Position numbers and translations under genes: made by a program. From Streptomyces sp. FIT100 (GTDB taxonomy: Bacteria > Actinomycetota > Actinomycetes > Streptomycetales > Streptomycetaceae): a stretch of DNA of 64,000 bases. The notes under the pieces were generated by a model. The model was given only the letters and a program-made list of their open reading frames with translations, had not been told where the DNA came from and made no database searches. Positions 6,968 through 16,672 of the stretch are shown one piece after another. The stretch lies in NCBI RefSeq assembly GCF_024584805.1, contig NZ_CP075715.1:6481526-6545525 (forward strand). The letters run 5' to 3'. The first letter of the stretch is position 1. The number at the start of each line of letters is the position of its first letter.

Positions 6968-8173
6968 ATGCCCGTGGAATTCCTCGGCATCGCCGCCACC
7001 GACGACGGCTCCGAAACCACCGCGCGCTCCGGCGCCGCCTTCGACAAGGAGTACACACTCCGGCTCGCCCGGGCGCACGAGGACCACGGCTGGGACCGGG
7101 TGCTGTTCGCCTACGGCTCCGGATCGCCCGACCCCGCGCCGGCCGCCGCGTACATCGCGAGCAGGCTGGAACGCCTCCAGATCCTGCTCGCCCACCGGCC
7201 CAACGTCTCGTACCCCACCTTCGCCGCCAGGACCTTCGCCACGCTCGACCGGATCAGCGAGGGCCGGCTGGCCGTCCACTTCATCACCGGCGGCAACGAC
7301 CACGAGCAGCGCCGCGAGGGCGACACGCTCACCAAGGACGAGCGCTACGCCCGCACCCGCGAGTACATCCGCATCGTCAAGAAGATCTGGACCACTCACG
7401 AGCCCTTCGACCACGAGGGCGAGCACTACCGCTTCCACGACTTCGTCAGCGACGTCTTCCCCGTCCAGCAGCCGCGCCCGGACGTCTCCTTCGGCGGCTC
7501 GTCCCCGGCGGCGTACGCCGCCGGGGGAGCGGAGGCCGACATCTACTGCCTGTGGGGCGAGCCGCTGGAGCGGACCGCCGAGCAGATCGAGGCCGTGAAG
7601 GCCGCCGCGAAGGCCGCGGGCCGTACCGATGTGCCGCGCATCCAGGTCGCGTTCCGCCCGATCATCGCCCCGACCGAGGAGCTGGCCTGGGAGAAGGCCC
7701 ACCGCACGGTCGGCGCCATCAGGCAGCGGCGCGAGGACGGTCTCGTACGCCACCACCGCCGCGGTGCCCCGGAGGCTGCAACTCCGCAGAACGTCGGCTC
7801 GCAGCGGCTGATCGCGATCGCCGAGGCGGGGGAGCGCTACGACCGCGCGCTGTGGACCCCGACCGCCGCCGCGACCGGCGGCGCGGGCAACTCCAACGCC
7901 CTGGTCGGTACCCCGGAGACCGTTGCCCGGGCCCTGCTCGACTACTACGACCTCGGCGCGGACATCCTCTCCGCCCGCGGCTACGACCTGCTGGGCGACG
8001 CCATCGACTTCGGCCGGTACGTGATTCCGATCGTTCGCGACGAGGTCGCCAAGCGGGACGCCGAGCGAGAGGCCAAGCAAGACGCCGAGCGGGACACCGA
8101 GCGGGACACCGAGCGGCCTTCGGCCGGCGGCGACCAGCACGGCACACAGGCCCTCACGGCGGTGCACGGATGA
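6968..8173 (+). CDS. LLM-class FMN-dependent monooxygenase (SsuD/CmoJ-like)
   Basis: 401 residues of the bacterial-luciferase-like fold. Visible family features include VEFLGIAATDDGSE at the start, HRPNVSYPTFAARTFATLDRIS, RLAVHFITGG near residue 100, the YTRTREYIR..WT region and GSSPAAYAAGGAEADIYCLWGE. The family uses FMNH2 and O2 to cleave C-S bonds in alkanesulfonates or S-modified cysteines. ATG 6968 has GAAAGG 7 nt upstream. The C-terminal 40 residues are a charged tail with repeated AERDTER units (tandem DNA repeat at about 8050-8113). The stop overlaps the GNAT start (ATGA). With the ABC transporter, GNAT and FMN reductase it suggests S-alkylcysteine salvage. Confidence 0.85.
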   Translation: MPVEFLGIAATDDGSETTARSGAAFDKEYTLRLARAHEDHGWDRVLFAYGSGSPDPAPAAAYIASRLERLQILLAHRPNVSYPTFAARTFATLDRISEGRLAVHFITGGNDHEQRREGDTLTKDERYARTREYIRIVKKIWTTHEPFDHEGEHYRFHDFVSDVFPVQQPRPDVSFGGSSPAAYAAGGAEADIYCLWGEPLERTAEQIEAVKAAAKAAGRTDVPRIQVAFRPIIAPTEELAWEKAHRTVGAIRQRREDGLVRHHRRGAPEAATPQNVGSQRLIAIAEAGERYDRALWTPTAAATGGAGNSNALVGTPETVARALLDYYDLGADILSARGYDLLGDAIDFGRYVIPIVRDEVAKRDAEREAKQDAERDTERDTERPSAGGDQHGTQALTAVHG

Positions 8174-8706
8174 GCTTCGCAGCCGAACTGACGGTCGTTC
8201 AAGTGGCCGTGTCCGACCCGCGCGTCAGACCCCTGCTGCGCGAGCTCGGCGAGGAGTACTCGGCGCGCTACGGCCACGACGCCCACACCGAACTCGCCCG
8301 CTACCCCGACGAGGAGTTCATCGCGCCCCACGGCGGCGTCCTGCTCCTGCTCCTCGAACGCGGCGAGACCGTCGCGGGCGGCGCCTTCCGCCGCCACGAC
8401 GAGGCGACGGCCGAACTCAAGCGGATCTGGACGCACTCCGCCCACCGCCGGCGGGGCCTGGCCCGGCGCGTCGTCGACGAGCTGGAGCGCGAGGCGGCCG
8501 CCCGCGGCTACCGGCGCATCTACCTGACCACCGGGCCACGCCAGCCCGAGGCCCGCGGTCTCTACCTGGCCGGCGGCTACACACCCCTGTTCGACACGGA
8601 GGCGGACCCGGAGACCATCGGCCCGCTGCCCTTCGAGAAGCACCTCGACGCCGAGGCGCATCCAGGAACCGCCAGGACACACACCGGAAAGGCAGCCGAC
8701 CTGTGA
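8170..8706 (+). CDS. GNAT-family N-acetyltransferase
   Basis: 178 residues. The acetyl-CoA-binding motif A is seen in RIWTHSAHRRRGLARRVVDELE (R-R-x-G-x-A type), followed by RRIYLTTGPRQPEARGLYLAGGY. The substrate is not evident from sequence. In the Bacillus ytm/yxe S-(2-succino)cysteine and S-alkylcysteine pathways an N-acetyltransferase precedes oxidative C-S cleavage, and this gene is coupled to a monooxygenase (ATGA) and to a polar amino-acid binding protein (GTGA), so an S-substituted cysteine amine is the inferred substrate. The last 20 residues are a weakly conserved tail. Confidence 0.8.
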   Translation: MSFAAELTVVQVAVSDPRVRPLLRELGEEYSARYGHDAHTELARYPDEEFIAPHGGVLLLLLERGETVAGGAFRRHDEATAELKRIWTHSAHRRRGLARRVVDELEREAAARGYRRIYLTTGPRQPEARGLYLAGGYTPLFDTEADPETIGPLPFEKHLDAEAHPGTARTHTGKAADL

Positions 8707-9680
8707 AGCTCCCCGGCACCCGCGCCCGCGCCCGCACCCGCCTGCCCGCCGTCGCCGCCCTCGCGCTGCTGCCCCTCCTGGCGCTGACCGCCTGCGGCTC
8801 CGGCGGCTCCGGCGGCACCGACCGCACGACAGCGGCGGGCGCCCAGGCATCACCCGCACCGACCGACGACCCGGTCGCCGCCGTACGCACCGTGGACTCC
8901 GTCGCCGAGCTGCTGCCCGCCGGCGTACGCGAGTCGGGAACGCTGCGGATCGGCAGCTCGACCGGCTTCCCGCCCGGGGCGTACTACCCGAACGGCCAGG
9001 ACGAGCCGCCCGCGGGCCAGGACATCGACATCGCCGACGCGGTGGCGAAAGTGCTCGGCATCAGGCTGGAGCGGCAGGACGCCTCCTTCGAGACGATCCT
9101 GCCCGCCCTCGGCAGTGGCAAGTACGACGTCGGCACCGGCAACTTCGGCGTCACCGCCGAACGCCTCAGGACCGTCGACTTCGTCACCTACATCAACGAC
9201 GGCCAGGGCTTCGCGGTGAAGAAGGGCAGCACCGCGCTGAAGACCCGGGTCGGCGACCTCACCGAGCTGTGCGGGCTCACCATCGGCACCGGTGCCGGCA
9301 CGACGTTCGAGGCGACCCTCACCGCGCGGAAAGGAGTGTGCGCCGAGGCCGGCAAGGAGCCGTACGACGTGAAGGTCTACTCCGAGAACGGCGCCACGTT
9401 CACCGCGCTCCAGCAGGGCCGGATCGACGTCGTCATGTCGACCATCAACGGCCTGCGCCACCAGGCCGCACAGCCCGCCGCGCAGACCGCCTTCCTCGGT
9501 GAGCACCACCGCCTCGACGTCGGGTTCGCGTTCAGGAAGGGCTCCCCGCTCACCGCCGCGTTCCGGGCCGCGGTCAACCAGCTGATCAAGGACGGAACGT
9601 ACGCCCGGATCCTCAAGAAGTGGGGAACCACCGCCTCCGCGATCGACGCATCGCGGATCAACCCGCCCGAACACCGTTGA
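8703..9680 (+). CDS. polar amino-acid ABC transporter substrate-binding lipoprotein
   Basis: A 325-residue family 3 periplasmic-binding-type protein. GTG 8703 overlaps the GNAT stop. An Arg-rich n-region (RARARTR), a hydrophobic core (VAALALLPLLALTAC) and the lipobox LTAC with Cys near residue 31 mark a lipoprotein anchored outside the membrane. The binding domain starts near VRESGTLRIGSSTGFPP, with the typical FETILPALGSGKYDVGTGNF and FRAAVNQLIKDGTYARILKKWG. Paired with a second binding protein at 11600, like TcyJ/TcyK of cystine and S-modified cysteine importers. Confidence 0.85.
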   Translation: MKLPGTRARARTRLPAVAALALLPLLALTACGSGGSGGTDRTTAAGAQASPAPTDDPVAAVRTVDSVAELLPAGVRESGTLRIGSSTGFPPGAYYPNGQDEPPAGQDIDIADAVAKVLGIRLERQDASFETILPALGSGKYDVGTGNFGVTAERLRTVDFVTYINDGQGFAVKKGSTALKTRVGDLTELCGLTIGTGAGTTFEATLTARKGVCAEAGKEPYDVKVYSENGATFTALQQGRIDVVMSTINGLRHQAAQPAAQTAFLGEHHRLDVGFAFRKGSPLTAAFRAAVNQLIKDGTYARILKKWGTTASAIDASRINPPEHR

Positions 9681-9713
9681 GAGCTGGGCAGGAAGGTGAG
9701 CAGGAACACGACG

Positions 9714-10726
9714 ATGGGACTCACCACCGACCCCGCGCCGCCCGGCGCGGCCGTCCCGGGCACCGGCCCCGAAGCCCCGTCCCGGCGACCCGCAGCATCT
9801 GACGACCCGACCTCGCTCACGGTCGTACCCGCCCGCCACTACGGCCGGTGGGCCGCGGCAGCCGCCGTGACCGTGCTGGTCGCCCAGTTCGTCCACGGAC
9901 TGGTCACCAATCCGGTCTGGGAGTGGGCCGTCTTCCGCGACTACGTCCTGTCCGAGACGATCGTCCAGGCGGTGGGGGTGACCCTCCAGCTCACCGCCTA
10001 CGCCACCGTGCTCGGCTTCCTCCTCGGCACCGTCCTGGCCTTCATGCGGCTGTCGCGCAGCCCCGTGCTGAGGACCGTCGCCTGGACCTACGTCTGGATC
10101 TTCCGGTCCATCCCGATGATCGTCCAGCTGGTGTTCTGGTTCAACCTGGGCGCCCTCTACCGGGAACTCGGCGTCGGCATCCCGTTCGGCCCGGTCCTCT
10201 GGTCCGTGGACAGCAACAGCCTGATCGGCACGATCGGGGCCGCGCTGATCGGACTCTCGCTCCACCAGGCCGCGTACGCCGCCGAGATCGTGCGCGGCGG
10301 CGTCCTCTCGGTCGACCACGGGCAGCTGGAAGCCGCCGCGGCGCTCGGCATCCCCCGGCTGCGGCAGATCCGGCGGATCGTGCTGCCACAGGCGATGCGC
10401 GCGATCCTGCCCACGGCCGGCAACGAGATCATCGGCCTGCTCAAGGGCACGTCGGTGGTCTACGTGATGGCCATCGGCGAGCTCTTCTACCAGGTGCAGG
10501 TGGTCTACGGCCGCAACGGCCGGGTGATCCCCCTGCTGATGGTCGCCACCGCCTGGTACGTGTTCCTGACCTCCGTGCTCTCGGTCGCCCAGTACTACGT
10601 GGAGCGCCGCTACGCCCGCGGCGCCGACCGCACACCGCCGCCCACCCCGCTGCAGCGCGTCCGGCGCCTCGTACGGGATCTGGGCACGGCGAACGAGAAC
10701 CGTCCGCGCACCGCGAAGGAGAAGCC

Positions 10727-10730
<4 letters not shown>
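9714..10730 (+). CDS. polar amino-acid ABC transporter permease (TcyL/TcyM-like)
   Basis: 338 residues. After a 45-residue cytosolic lead, membrane segments begin at WAAAAAVTVLVAQFV; the core shows GFLLGTVLAFMRLS, YVWIFRSIPMIVQLVFWFN and the EAA loop VRGGVLSVDHGQLEAAAALG, ending QYYVERRYARG. It is a close paralogue of the divergent permease at 5113-6216. ATG 9714 is preferred (AGGA about 9 nt upstream); an upstream GTG at 9696 has the ribosome-like AGGAAG directly adjacent, which is too close. Its stop overlaps the ATPase start (ATGA). Confidence 0.87.
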
Positions 10731-11551
<821 letters not shown>

Positions 11552-11599
11552 GCGACCGCCCTTTCCCGCCGGCCACGCAACCACTTGAGGGGAACGACC

Positions 11600-12598
11600 A
11601 TGACCACCCGCCGCACCGTCTCCGCCGTGATCGGACTCGCCGCCGCCCTCGTCCTCGGAGCCTGCGCCAACCCCACCGACGGCGGCACGACCGACGTCGC
11701 GGCCCCGGGCAGTGGCTCGGGCAGCGGCTCGGACAGGACCACCACGAAGATCGACAACAGCCCCGACCAGAAGCGCGTCACCACGCAGAAGGTCGCCTCC
11801 ATAGCCGCCCAGGTGCCCGCGGAGGTCCGTAAGAGAGGCACCCTGGCGATCGTCGGCTCCGCCGACAGCTCGCCACCGCTGGGCTTCTACGCCACCGACG
11901 ACAAGACCCGCATCGGCGTGGAGATCGACATCGTCCATCTCGTCGCCGACGTCCTCGGGCTCAGGCCCGAGTACACCCCGGTCTCCTGGGAGAACATCTT
12001 CGTCGGCCTCGACAGCGCCAAGTACGACGTCGGCTTCAGCAACATCACCGTCACGGAGGAGCGCAAGGAGAAGTACGACTTCGCCACCTACCGCAAGGAC
12101 GACCTCGCCTTCGAGGCGAAGAAGGGCAGCGGCCTCAAGGTCGCCGACCACAAGGACGTCGCGGGCAGGACTGTCGCCGTGGACACCGGGACCAACCAGG
12201 AGAAGATCCTGGTCGAGTGGAGCGAGCAGGCCGAGAAGGCGGGTCTCGAACCGGTGGACATCAAGTACTACAAGGCCCCCGCCGACACCTATCTCGCCCT
12301 GGAGTCCGGCCGTATCGACCTCTTCCTCGGCCCCAACCCGACCGCCGCCTACCACGTCGCATCGGCCGGCAGGACCGAGATCGTCGGTACCTACTCCGGT
12401 GCGGGCGCCACCCTCCAGGGCCTCATCGCCGCCACCACCAAGAAGGACAGCGGTCTGGTCGAGCCGCTCGCCGCCGCGCTCAACGAGGTCATCGACAACG
12501 GCACCTACGCCCAGGTGCTGGAGCGCTGGGGCCTGTCGAACGAGACCGTCGAGAAGTCGGAGATCAACCCGCCCGGCCTGCCCAAGACCGGCGAGTAG
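11600..12598 (+). CDS. second polar amino-acid ABC substrate-binding lipoprotein
   Basis: 332 residues; ATG 11600 with GAGGGG about 7 nt upstream. Signal peptide TTRRTVSAVIGLAAALVLGAC has lipobox LGAC at residues 18-21. The binding domain begins VRKRGTLAIVGSADSSPPLGFY and contains GVEIDIVHLVADVLG, KYDVGFSNITVTEERKEKYDF and AALNEVIDNGTYAQVLERWG. It follows the ATPase by 48 nt in the same operon. Two binding proteins plus two permeases and one ATPase mirror the TcyJKLMN layout. Confidence 0.86.
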   Translation: MTTRRTVSAVIGLAAALVLGACANPTDGGTTDVAAPGSGSGSGSDRTTTKIDNSPDQKRVTTQKVASIAAQVPAEVRKRGTLAIVGSADSSPPLGFYATDDKTRIGVEIDIVHLVADVLGLRPEYTPVSWENIFVGLDSAKYDVGFSNITVTEERKEKYDFATYRKDDLAFEAKKGSGLKVADHKDVAGRTVAVDTGTNQEKILVEWSEQAEKAGLEPVDIKYYKAPADTYLALESGRIDLFLGPNPTAAYHVASAGRTEIVGTYSGAGATLQGLIAATTKKDSGLVEPLAAALNEVIDNGTYAQVLERWGLSNETVEKSEINPPGLPKTGE

Positions 12599-12758
12599 CC
12601 GAGCACGAACCAGCGGCTCTTCCTTACAGGCCCCTCCGCGCCGGCCCCTCCGCGCCCGGCCTCTCCGCCCCTCCGCCCTCCGCCTCGGCCTCTCCGCCCC
12701 GGCCCTTCCCCACCGGCGCCGCCGTCCGACATCCCCCGACCCTGAAAGGTCCCCGGCC

Positions 12759-13316
12759 ATGGCCACCATCCTGTCCGTCTCCGGAAGCCCTTCCGCCACC
12801 TCCCGCACCGCACGGCTGCTGCGCCATCTCGACGACCGGCTCACCGCGCAGGGCCACGACGTGACCGCGCTGGACGTCCGTACCCTCCCCGCCGAAGCAC
12901 TGCTGGGGGCCGACTTCCGGGACCCGGCGATCATCGAGGCCGCGGCCCTGTTCGAGCGGGCGGACGGCGTCGTGATCGGCACCCCCGTCTACAAGGCCGC
13001 CTACTCCGGGCTGCTGAAGTCGCTGCTCGACCTGCTCCCGCAGTACGCACTGGACGGCAAGACCGTCCTGCCGCTCGCCACCGGCGGCACCACGGCGCAC
13101 GTCCTGGCCATCGACTACGCCCTGCGCCCGGTGCTGAGCTCGATGGGCGCCGCGCACATCGTCCCCGGCTGGTTCACGCTCGACCAGGACATCACGGTCG
13201 ACGACGATGGCACACTGAGCGTCGCACCCGACGCGGCCGAGGGCCTCGTCCAGGTCACCGACCGCTTCTCCGCCGCACTCGCCGGCCGCAGGACGCTGCT
13301 GGCGGCCGCCGGATGA
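12759..13316 (+). CDS. NADPH-dependent FMN reductase (SsuE/CmoI-like)
   Basis: A 185-residue flavodoxin-fold reductase: ATILSVSGSPSATSRTARLL for the FMN phosphate, GVVIGTPVYKAAYSGLLKSLLD (the SsuE signature region) and VLPLATGGTTAHVLAIDYALRPVLSSMGA. It would supply FMNH2 to the monooxygenase at 6968. ATG 12759 has AAAGG about 9 nt upstream. The preceding 160 nt are C/T-rich repeats of CCTCCGC type with no gene. Its stop overlaps the start of a truncated hydroquinone reductase gene (ATGA). Confidence 0.88.
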   Translation: MATILSVSGSPSATSRTARLLRHLDDRLTAQGHDVTALDVRTLPAEALLGADFRDPAIIEAAALFERADGVVIGTPVYKAAYSGLLKSLLDLLPQYALDGKTVLPLATGGTTAHVLAIDYALRPVLSSMGAAHIVPGWFTLDQDITVDDDGTLSVAPDAAEGLVQVTDRFSAALAGRRTLLAAAG

Positions 13317-13850
13317 GCGCCGCGAGCGAGCCCGGACGCCTCTCCTCCACTCGTCCGCACACGGTGCCGTCCTTCAGGAGCCGGATCGGCTGCGACGCGC
13401 GCAGCGGCTACCCCGCCGTGCCGCACCGCTACCGGCTCCACCTCGCGCTGTCCTGTCCGGAGTCACTGCGGATCGCCGTCACGCACAGCCTGCTCGGCCT
13501 GGAGGACACCCTCCCGGTGACGCTGCTGCCCGCCGTGCCCGACGCACCGGATGGCGGCCACCTGGCGTTGGGCCCCCTGTACGAGGCCAGTTCGCACCAG
13601 CACCCCGGCCCGGCCCTGGCGCCGGTGCTCAGCGACAGCTGGACCGGACGGATCGTCAGCACGCACGCCCCCGGGATCCTGCGGGACCTGGCCCGGAGGT
13701 TCGGCGCCCGCGGACCGTGTCTGTACCCGTGCGGTGCCGACGAGCGGATCGAGGCCGTCGGCCGGCTCTGTGACCAGGACATCAACGCGGCGGCGCAGCG
13801 CGCCGGCCGGTCCGGTGCCGGCGCCGAGGCGCGCGCCGCCGCGCTCGCCG
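13313..13850 (+). pseudogene. truncated glutathionyl-hydroquinone reductase (YqjG/ECM4-type)
   Basis: The first about 180 codons read FRSRIG...YPAVPHRYRLHLALSCPESLRIAVTHSLLGLEDTLPV, then GHLALGPLYEASSHQHPGPALAPVLSD and GRIVSTHAPGILRDLARRFG. This is the N-terminal thioredoxin-like region of GS-hydroquinone reductases. The usual active-site CPWA/CPHC-type motif reads SCPESLR. Homologues run to about 300 or more residues; here the reading changes abruptly near 13850 into an unrelated ATPase in another frame, and the ORF then runs in a meaningless frame to 13936. The start is coupled to the FMN reductase (ATGA), so it was probably the last gene of the sulfur operon before the rearrangement. Confidence 0.7.
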
Positions 13851-13851
13851 C

Positions 13852-15081
13852 GCCAGTCCGTACCACTTCTCCGACTGGGCCGAGGCCGTCGACGCGCTCC
13901 TTGCGCTGGGCACGGAGCGGCCCGTGCCCGTCGTGATCGACGAGTTCCCGTACCTCGCCAAGGCGAATCCGGAGCTCCCCTCGATCATCCAAGAGGCGCT
14001 GCGGACGCTGCGCGACCAGCGCAGCGGCTCCCGCACCCGGCTACTGCTGTGTGGCTCGGCGCTGTCGTTCATGGGCAGGCTGCTGTCCGGCAACGCCCCC
14101 TTGCGAGGCCGGGCTGGGCTGGAGTTGGTCGTCCGCCCTCTCGACCATCGCCTGGCCGCCGAGTTCTGGAACATCACCGACCCACGTCTGGCCCTGCAGG
14201 TCAACGCGATCGTGGGCGGTACACCCGCGTATCGCCGGGAATTCGCACGTGGCGACACCCCGAACGGAGCCGACGACTTCGACGACTGGGTCGTCCGCAC
14301 CGTCCTCAACCCAGAGACCCCTCTGTTCCGCGAGGCCCGCTATCTGCTCGCGGAAGAGCCCGACCTGCGAGACACCGCGCTGTACCTGTCCGTGCTGGCC
14401 GCAGTCGCCGACGGCAACGCAACGCGCGGGGGCATGGCCGGGTACCTGGAGCGCAAGGCCACCGACATCGCGCACCCCATCAACGTCCTCGAAGACGCCG
14501 GCCTGCTGCTCCGGGATGCCGACGCCTTCCGCGACAACCGCCCCACCTACCGCATCGCCGAACCGCTGATCGGCTTCTATCACGCCATCATGCGGCCGGT
14601 CTGGGACCAGCTGGAACGCCCCGGCAGCGCAACCCGGGTCTGGCAGGCCAGCCGCCGCCGCTTCACCAGTAACGTCCTTGGTCCCCATTTCGAACAGGTC
14701 TGCCGCGACTGGGCGCTGCACCACGCCGCCCCAGAACTTGTCGGCGGTCTGCCTGCCCGGGTCGGACACGGCGTGGTACACGATCCCAAGGCCCGCGTCG
14801 GACACGAAGTGGATGTGGCGGTCATCGGCATCGCCGACGGCTCCAGGCCACCGCTCCTGGCCATCGGCGAGGCCAAATGGAACGACATCATGGGCATCGC
14901 CCACATCGAGCGCCTCCAGCACATCCGGGAGCTCATCACCCAGGCGGGACGCTACGACACCACCAGCACCCGACTCATGTGTCTCAGCGGTGCAGGCTTC
15001 AACGACAAGGCATACGCGACCGCACACGCCGACCCGGATATCCAACTGGTCGACCTGGAAAAGCTCTACGGCATGGCGTGA
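13852..15081 (+). pseudogene. DEXX-box ATPase with PD-(D/E)XK-like C-terminus, lacking Walker A
   Basis: In-frame ATPase sequence is recognisable from about 13852 (SPYHFSDWAEAVDALLAL), before the only start, GTG 13924. Walker B/DEXX box: PVPVVIDEFPYLA. A sensor-like LLLCGSALSFMGRLL, winged-helix-like middle (PINVLEDAGLLLRD) and C-terminal DUF234-type domain follow; EVDVAVIG and LLAIGEAKWN give an E-x-D...ExK pattern as in restriction-like nucleases. Full-length relatives have about 80 more residues including a Walker A loop (GRRRVGKT-like) before this point; that part is missing. An ORF of 385 residues could still be translated from GTG 13924 but could not bind ATP normally. Confidence 0.7.
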
Positions 15082-15244
15082 CCCGCGCCCGTGTGCGCGG
15101 TGCCGGGGCCATGCCGCGATCGTCGCCGAATGGGTTGCCGTAATTCGATGGCGTCACTGGCCCGGGTACCTCTAGGGTCGGCTCTGTTGTAGCGGCGACC
15201 GGGGGTTGCCGCAGGTGACTTGGTTTGTCTGGGAGGTGTGACCG

Positions 15245-15316
15245 ATGGCTGTCGTTGAGATGGGCGCTGCCCGCATCCGGAAGTTCATCCAGTCCACCTC
15301 CGTGGCCTCCGGCTGA
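15245..15316 (+). CDS. possible 23-aa small protein upstream of rsgA
   Basis: The ORF MAVVEMGAARIRKFIQ continues with STSVASG and stops. It has a very good ribosome site (GGGAGGTG 8 nt upstream of ATG 15245), better than most genes here. It lies 61 nt before the rsgA start. No family was recognised. It could be a leader ORF for rsgA or a chance ORF. Confidence 0.35.
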   Translation: MAVVEMGAARIRKFIQSTSVASG

Positions 15317-15377
15317 CCTCTCTACTTCTCCCGCGCCAGTGAGCGCGGTGCCGGGCCACCCTTGTGAAGGGTCACCC

Positions 15378-16538
15378 TTGTCTTCCTCTTCTCTCCTGGG
15401 TTCGTCTTCGTCTGCCTCGCATCCGCTCGTGCCGTACGGCTGGGATGCGGACTGGGAGGCCGAGTTCGCCCCGTATGCCGCGCAGGGCCTCCTGCCCGGC
15501 CGCGTCGCGCGTGTCGACCGTGGCCTGTGCGACGTCATCACCCCGGCCGGCGTCGTCCGTGCCGACACCGAGTTCGTCGTTCCCCGTGACCCGATGAAGG
15601 TCGTGTGCACGGGGGACTGGGTCGCCGTCGACCCCGAAGGCAGTGACCCGCAGTACGTGCGGACGCTGCTGCCGCGCCGTACCGCCTACGTGCGGTCGAC
15701 GTCGTCCAAGCGTTCCGAGGGCCAAGTCCTGGCCACCAACATCGATCACGTCGTCATCTGTGTATCGCTCGCGGTCGACCTGGACCTCGGACGGATCGAG
15801 CGGTTCCTGGCGCTGGCCATGTCCAGTTCGAACGGAGAGGCACTGCTGCATGACGCGGCGGACTCCTGGGAGAGCGGGGCGCAGCCGCTCGTCGTCCTGA
15901 CCAAGTCCGACCTCGTGCCGGACGCCACCGGCAGGTCGTACCTCGTCCAGGACGTCGAAACGGCCGCGCCCGGAGTGCAGGTGCTCGCGGTCAGCTCCGT
16001 GACCGGCGAGGGCATGGACGTGCTCGCGGCGGTCGTCTCCAGCGGTACGAGCGTGCTGCTCGGCGTCTCCGGTGCCGGCAAGTCCACGCTGGCGAACGCG
16101 CTGCTCGGCGAGGACGTCATGGAGGTCCAGGCCACCCGCGACATGGACGGCAAGGGCCGCCACACGACGACCACGCGGAACCTGTTCGCGCTCCCGGGCG
16201 GCGGTGTCCTCATCGACACGCCCGGGCTGCGCGGCGTCGGCCTCTGGGACGCGGAAACCGGCGTCGGCCAGGTCTTCTCCGAGATCGAGGACCTGGCCGA
16301 GGAGTGCCGCTTCCACGACTGCGCCCACGAGTCGGAGCCGGGGTGCGCGGTGCTCGCCGCGGTCGCGGACGGCACGCTGCCGGAACGCCGCCTCGACAGC
16401 TACCGCAAGCTGCTCCGCGAGAACCAGCGCATCGTCGCGAAGACGGACGCGCGGCTGCGGGCGGAGCTCCGCCGCGACTGGAAGCTCCGCCACGCGGAGG
16501 GCCGCGCGGCGATGGCCGCCAAACGCGGCCGCCTGTAA
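15378..16538 (+). CDS. rsgA: ribosome small subunit-dependent GTPase A
   Basis: A circularly permuted GTPase of about 386 residues that helps late 30S maturation. An N-terminal OB-like domain (LLPGRVARVDRGLCDVITPAG), then G4 LTKSDL before G1 GVSGAGKSTL, G2 region RHTTTTRNL and G3 DTPGLRG give the permuted G4-G1-G2-G3 order unique to the family. The C-terminal zinc knuckle is CRFHDCAHESEPGC. The start is probably TTG 15378 (AAGGG about 7 nt upstream), which begins with a Ser-rich segment; the frame is open further upstream. It ends at a strong hairpin terminator. Confidence 0.9.
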   Translation: MSSSSLLGSSSSASHPLVPYGWDADWEAEFAPYAAQGLLPGRVARVDRGLCDVITPAGVVRADTEFVVPRDPMKVVCTGDWVAVDPEGSDPQYVRTLLPRRTAYVRSTSSKRSEGQVLATNIDHVVICVSLAVDLDLGRIERFLALAMSSSNGEALLHDAADSWESGAQPLVVLTKSDLVPDATGRSYLVQDVETAAPGVQVLAVSSVTGEGMDVLAAVVSSGTSVLLGVSGAGKSTLANALLGEDVMEVQATRDMDGKGRHTTTTRNLFALPGGGVLIDTPGLRGVGLWDAETGVGQVFSEIEDLAEECRFHDCAHESEPGCAVLAAVADGTLPERRLDSYRKLLRENQRIVAKTDARLRAELRRDWKLRHAEGRAAMAAKRGRL

Positions 16539-16555
16539 GCGGGGTTTTCCCAGAG

Positions 16556-16588
16556 CCGGGGTCCGGGGGCACCGCCCCCGGACCCCGG
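16556..16588 (+). terminator. perfect 15-bp hairpin terminator after rsgA
   Basis: The left arm 16556-16570 and right arm 16574-16588 are exact reverse complements (CCGGGGTCCGGGGGC), with a 3-nt loop ACC. It lies 17 nt after the rsgA stop and shows no U-tract. Confidence 0.8.
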
Positions 16589-16672
16589 TCGGTGCGGAGA
16601 AGCCACGTCCGAAAACCGCCAGCCCCGACTCCGCCGCCGACGCACACTGGAGGGGTGACCCGACGACACCCC

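Noticed and set aside
13852..15081. Prophage or integrated element around the ATPase
   Set aside because: No integrase, repeats or att-like sites; only a single truncated gene is seen.
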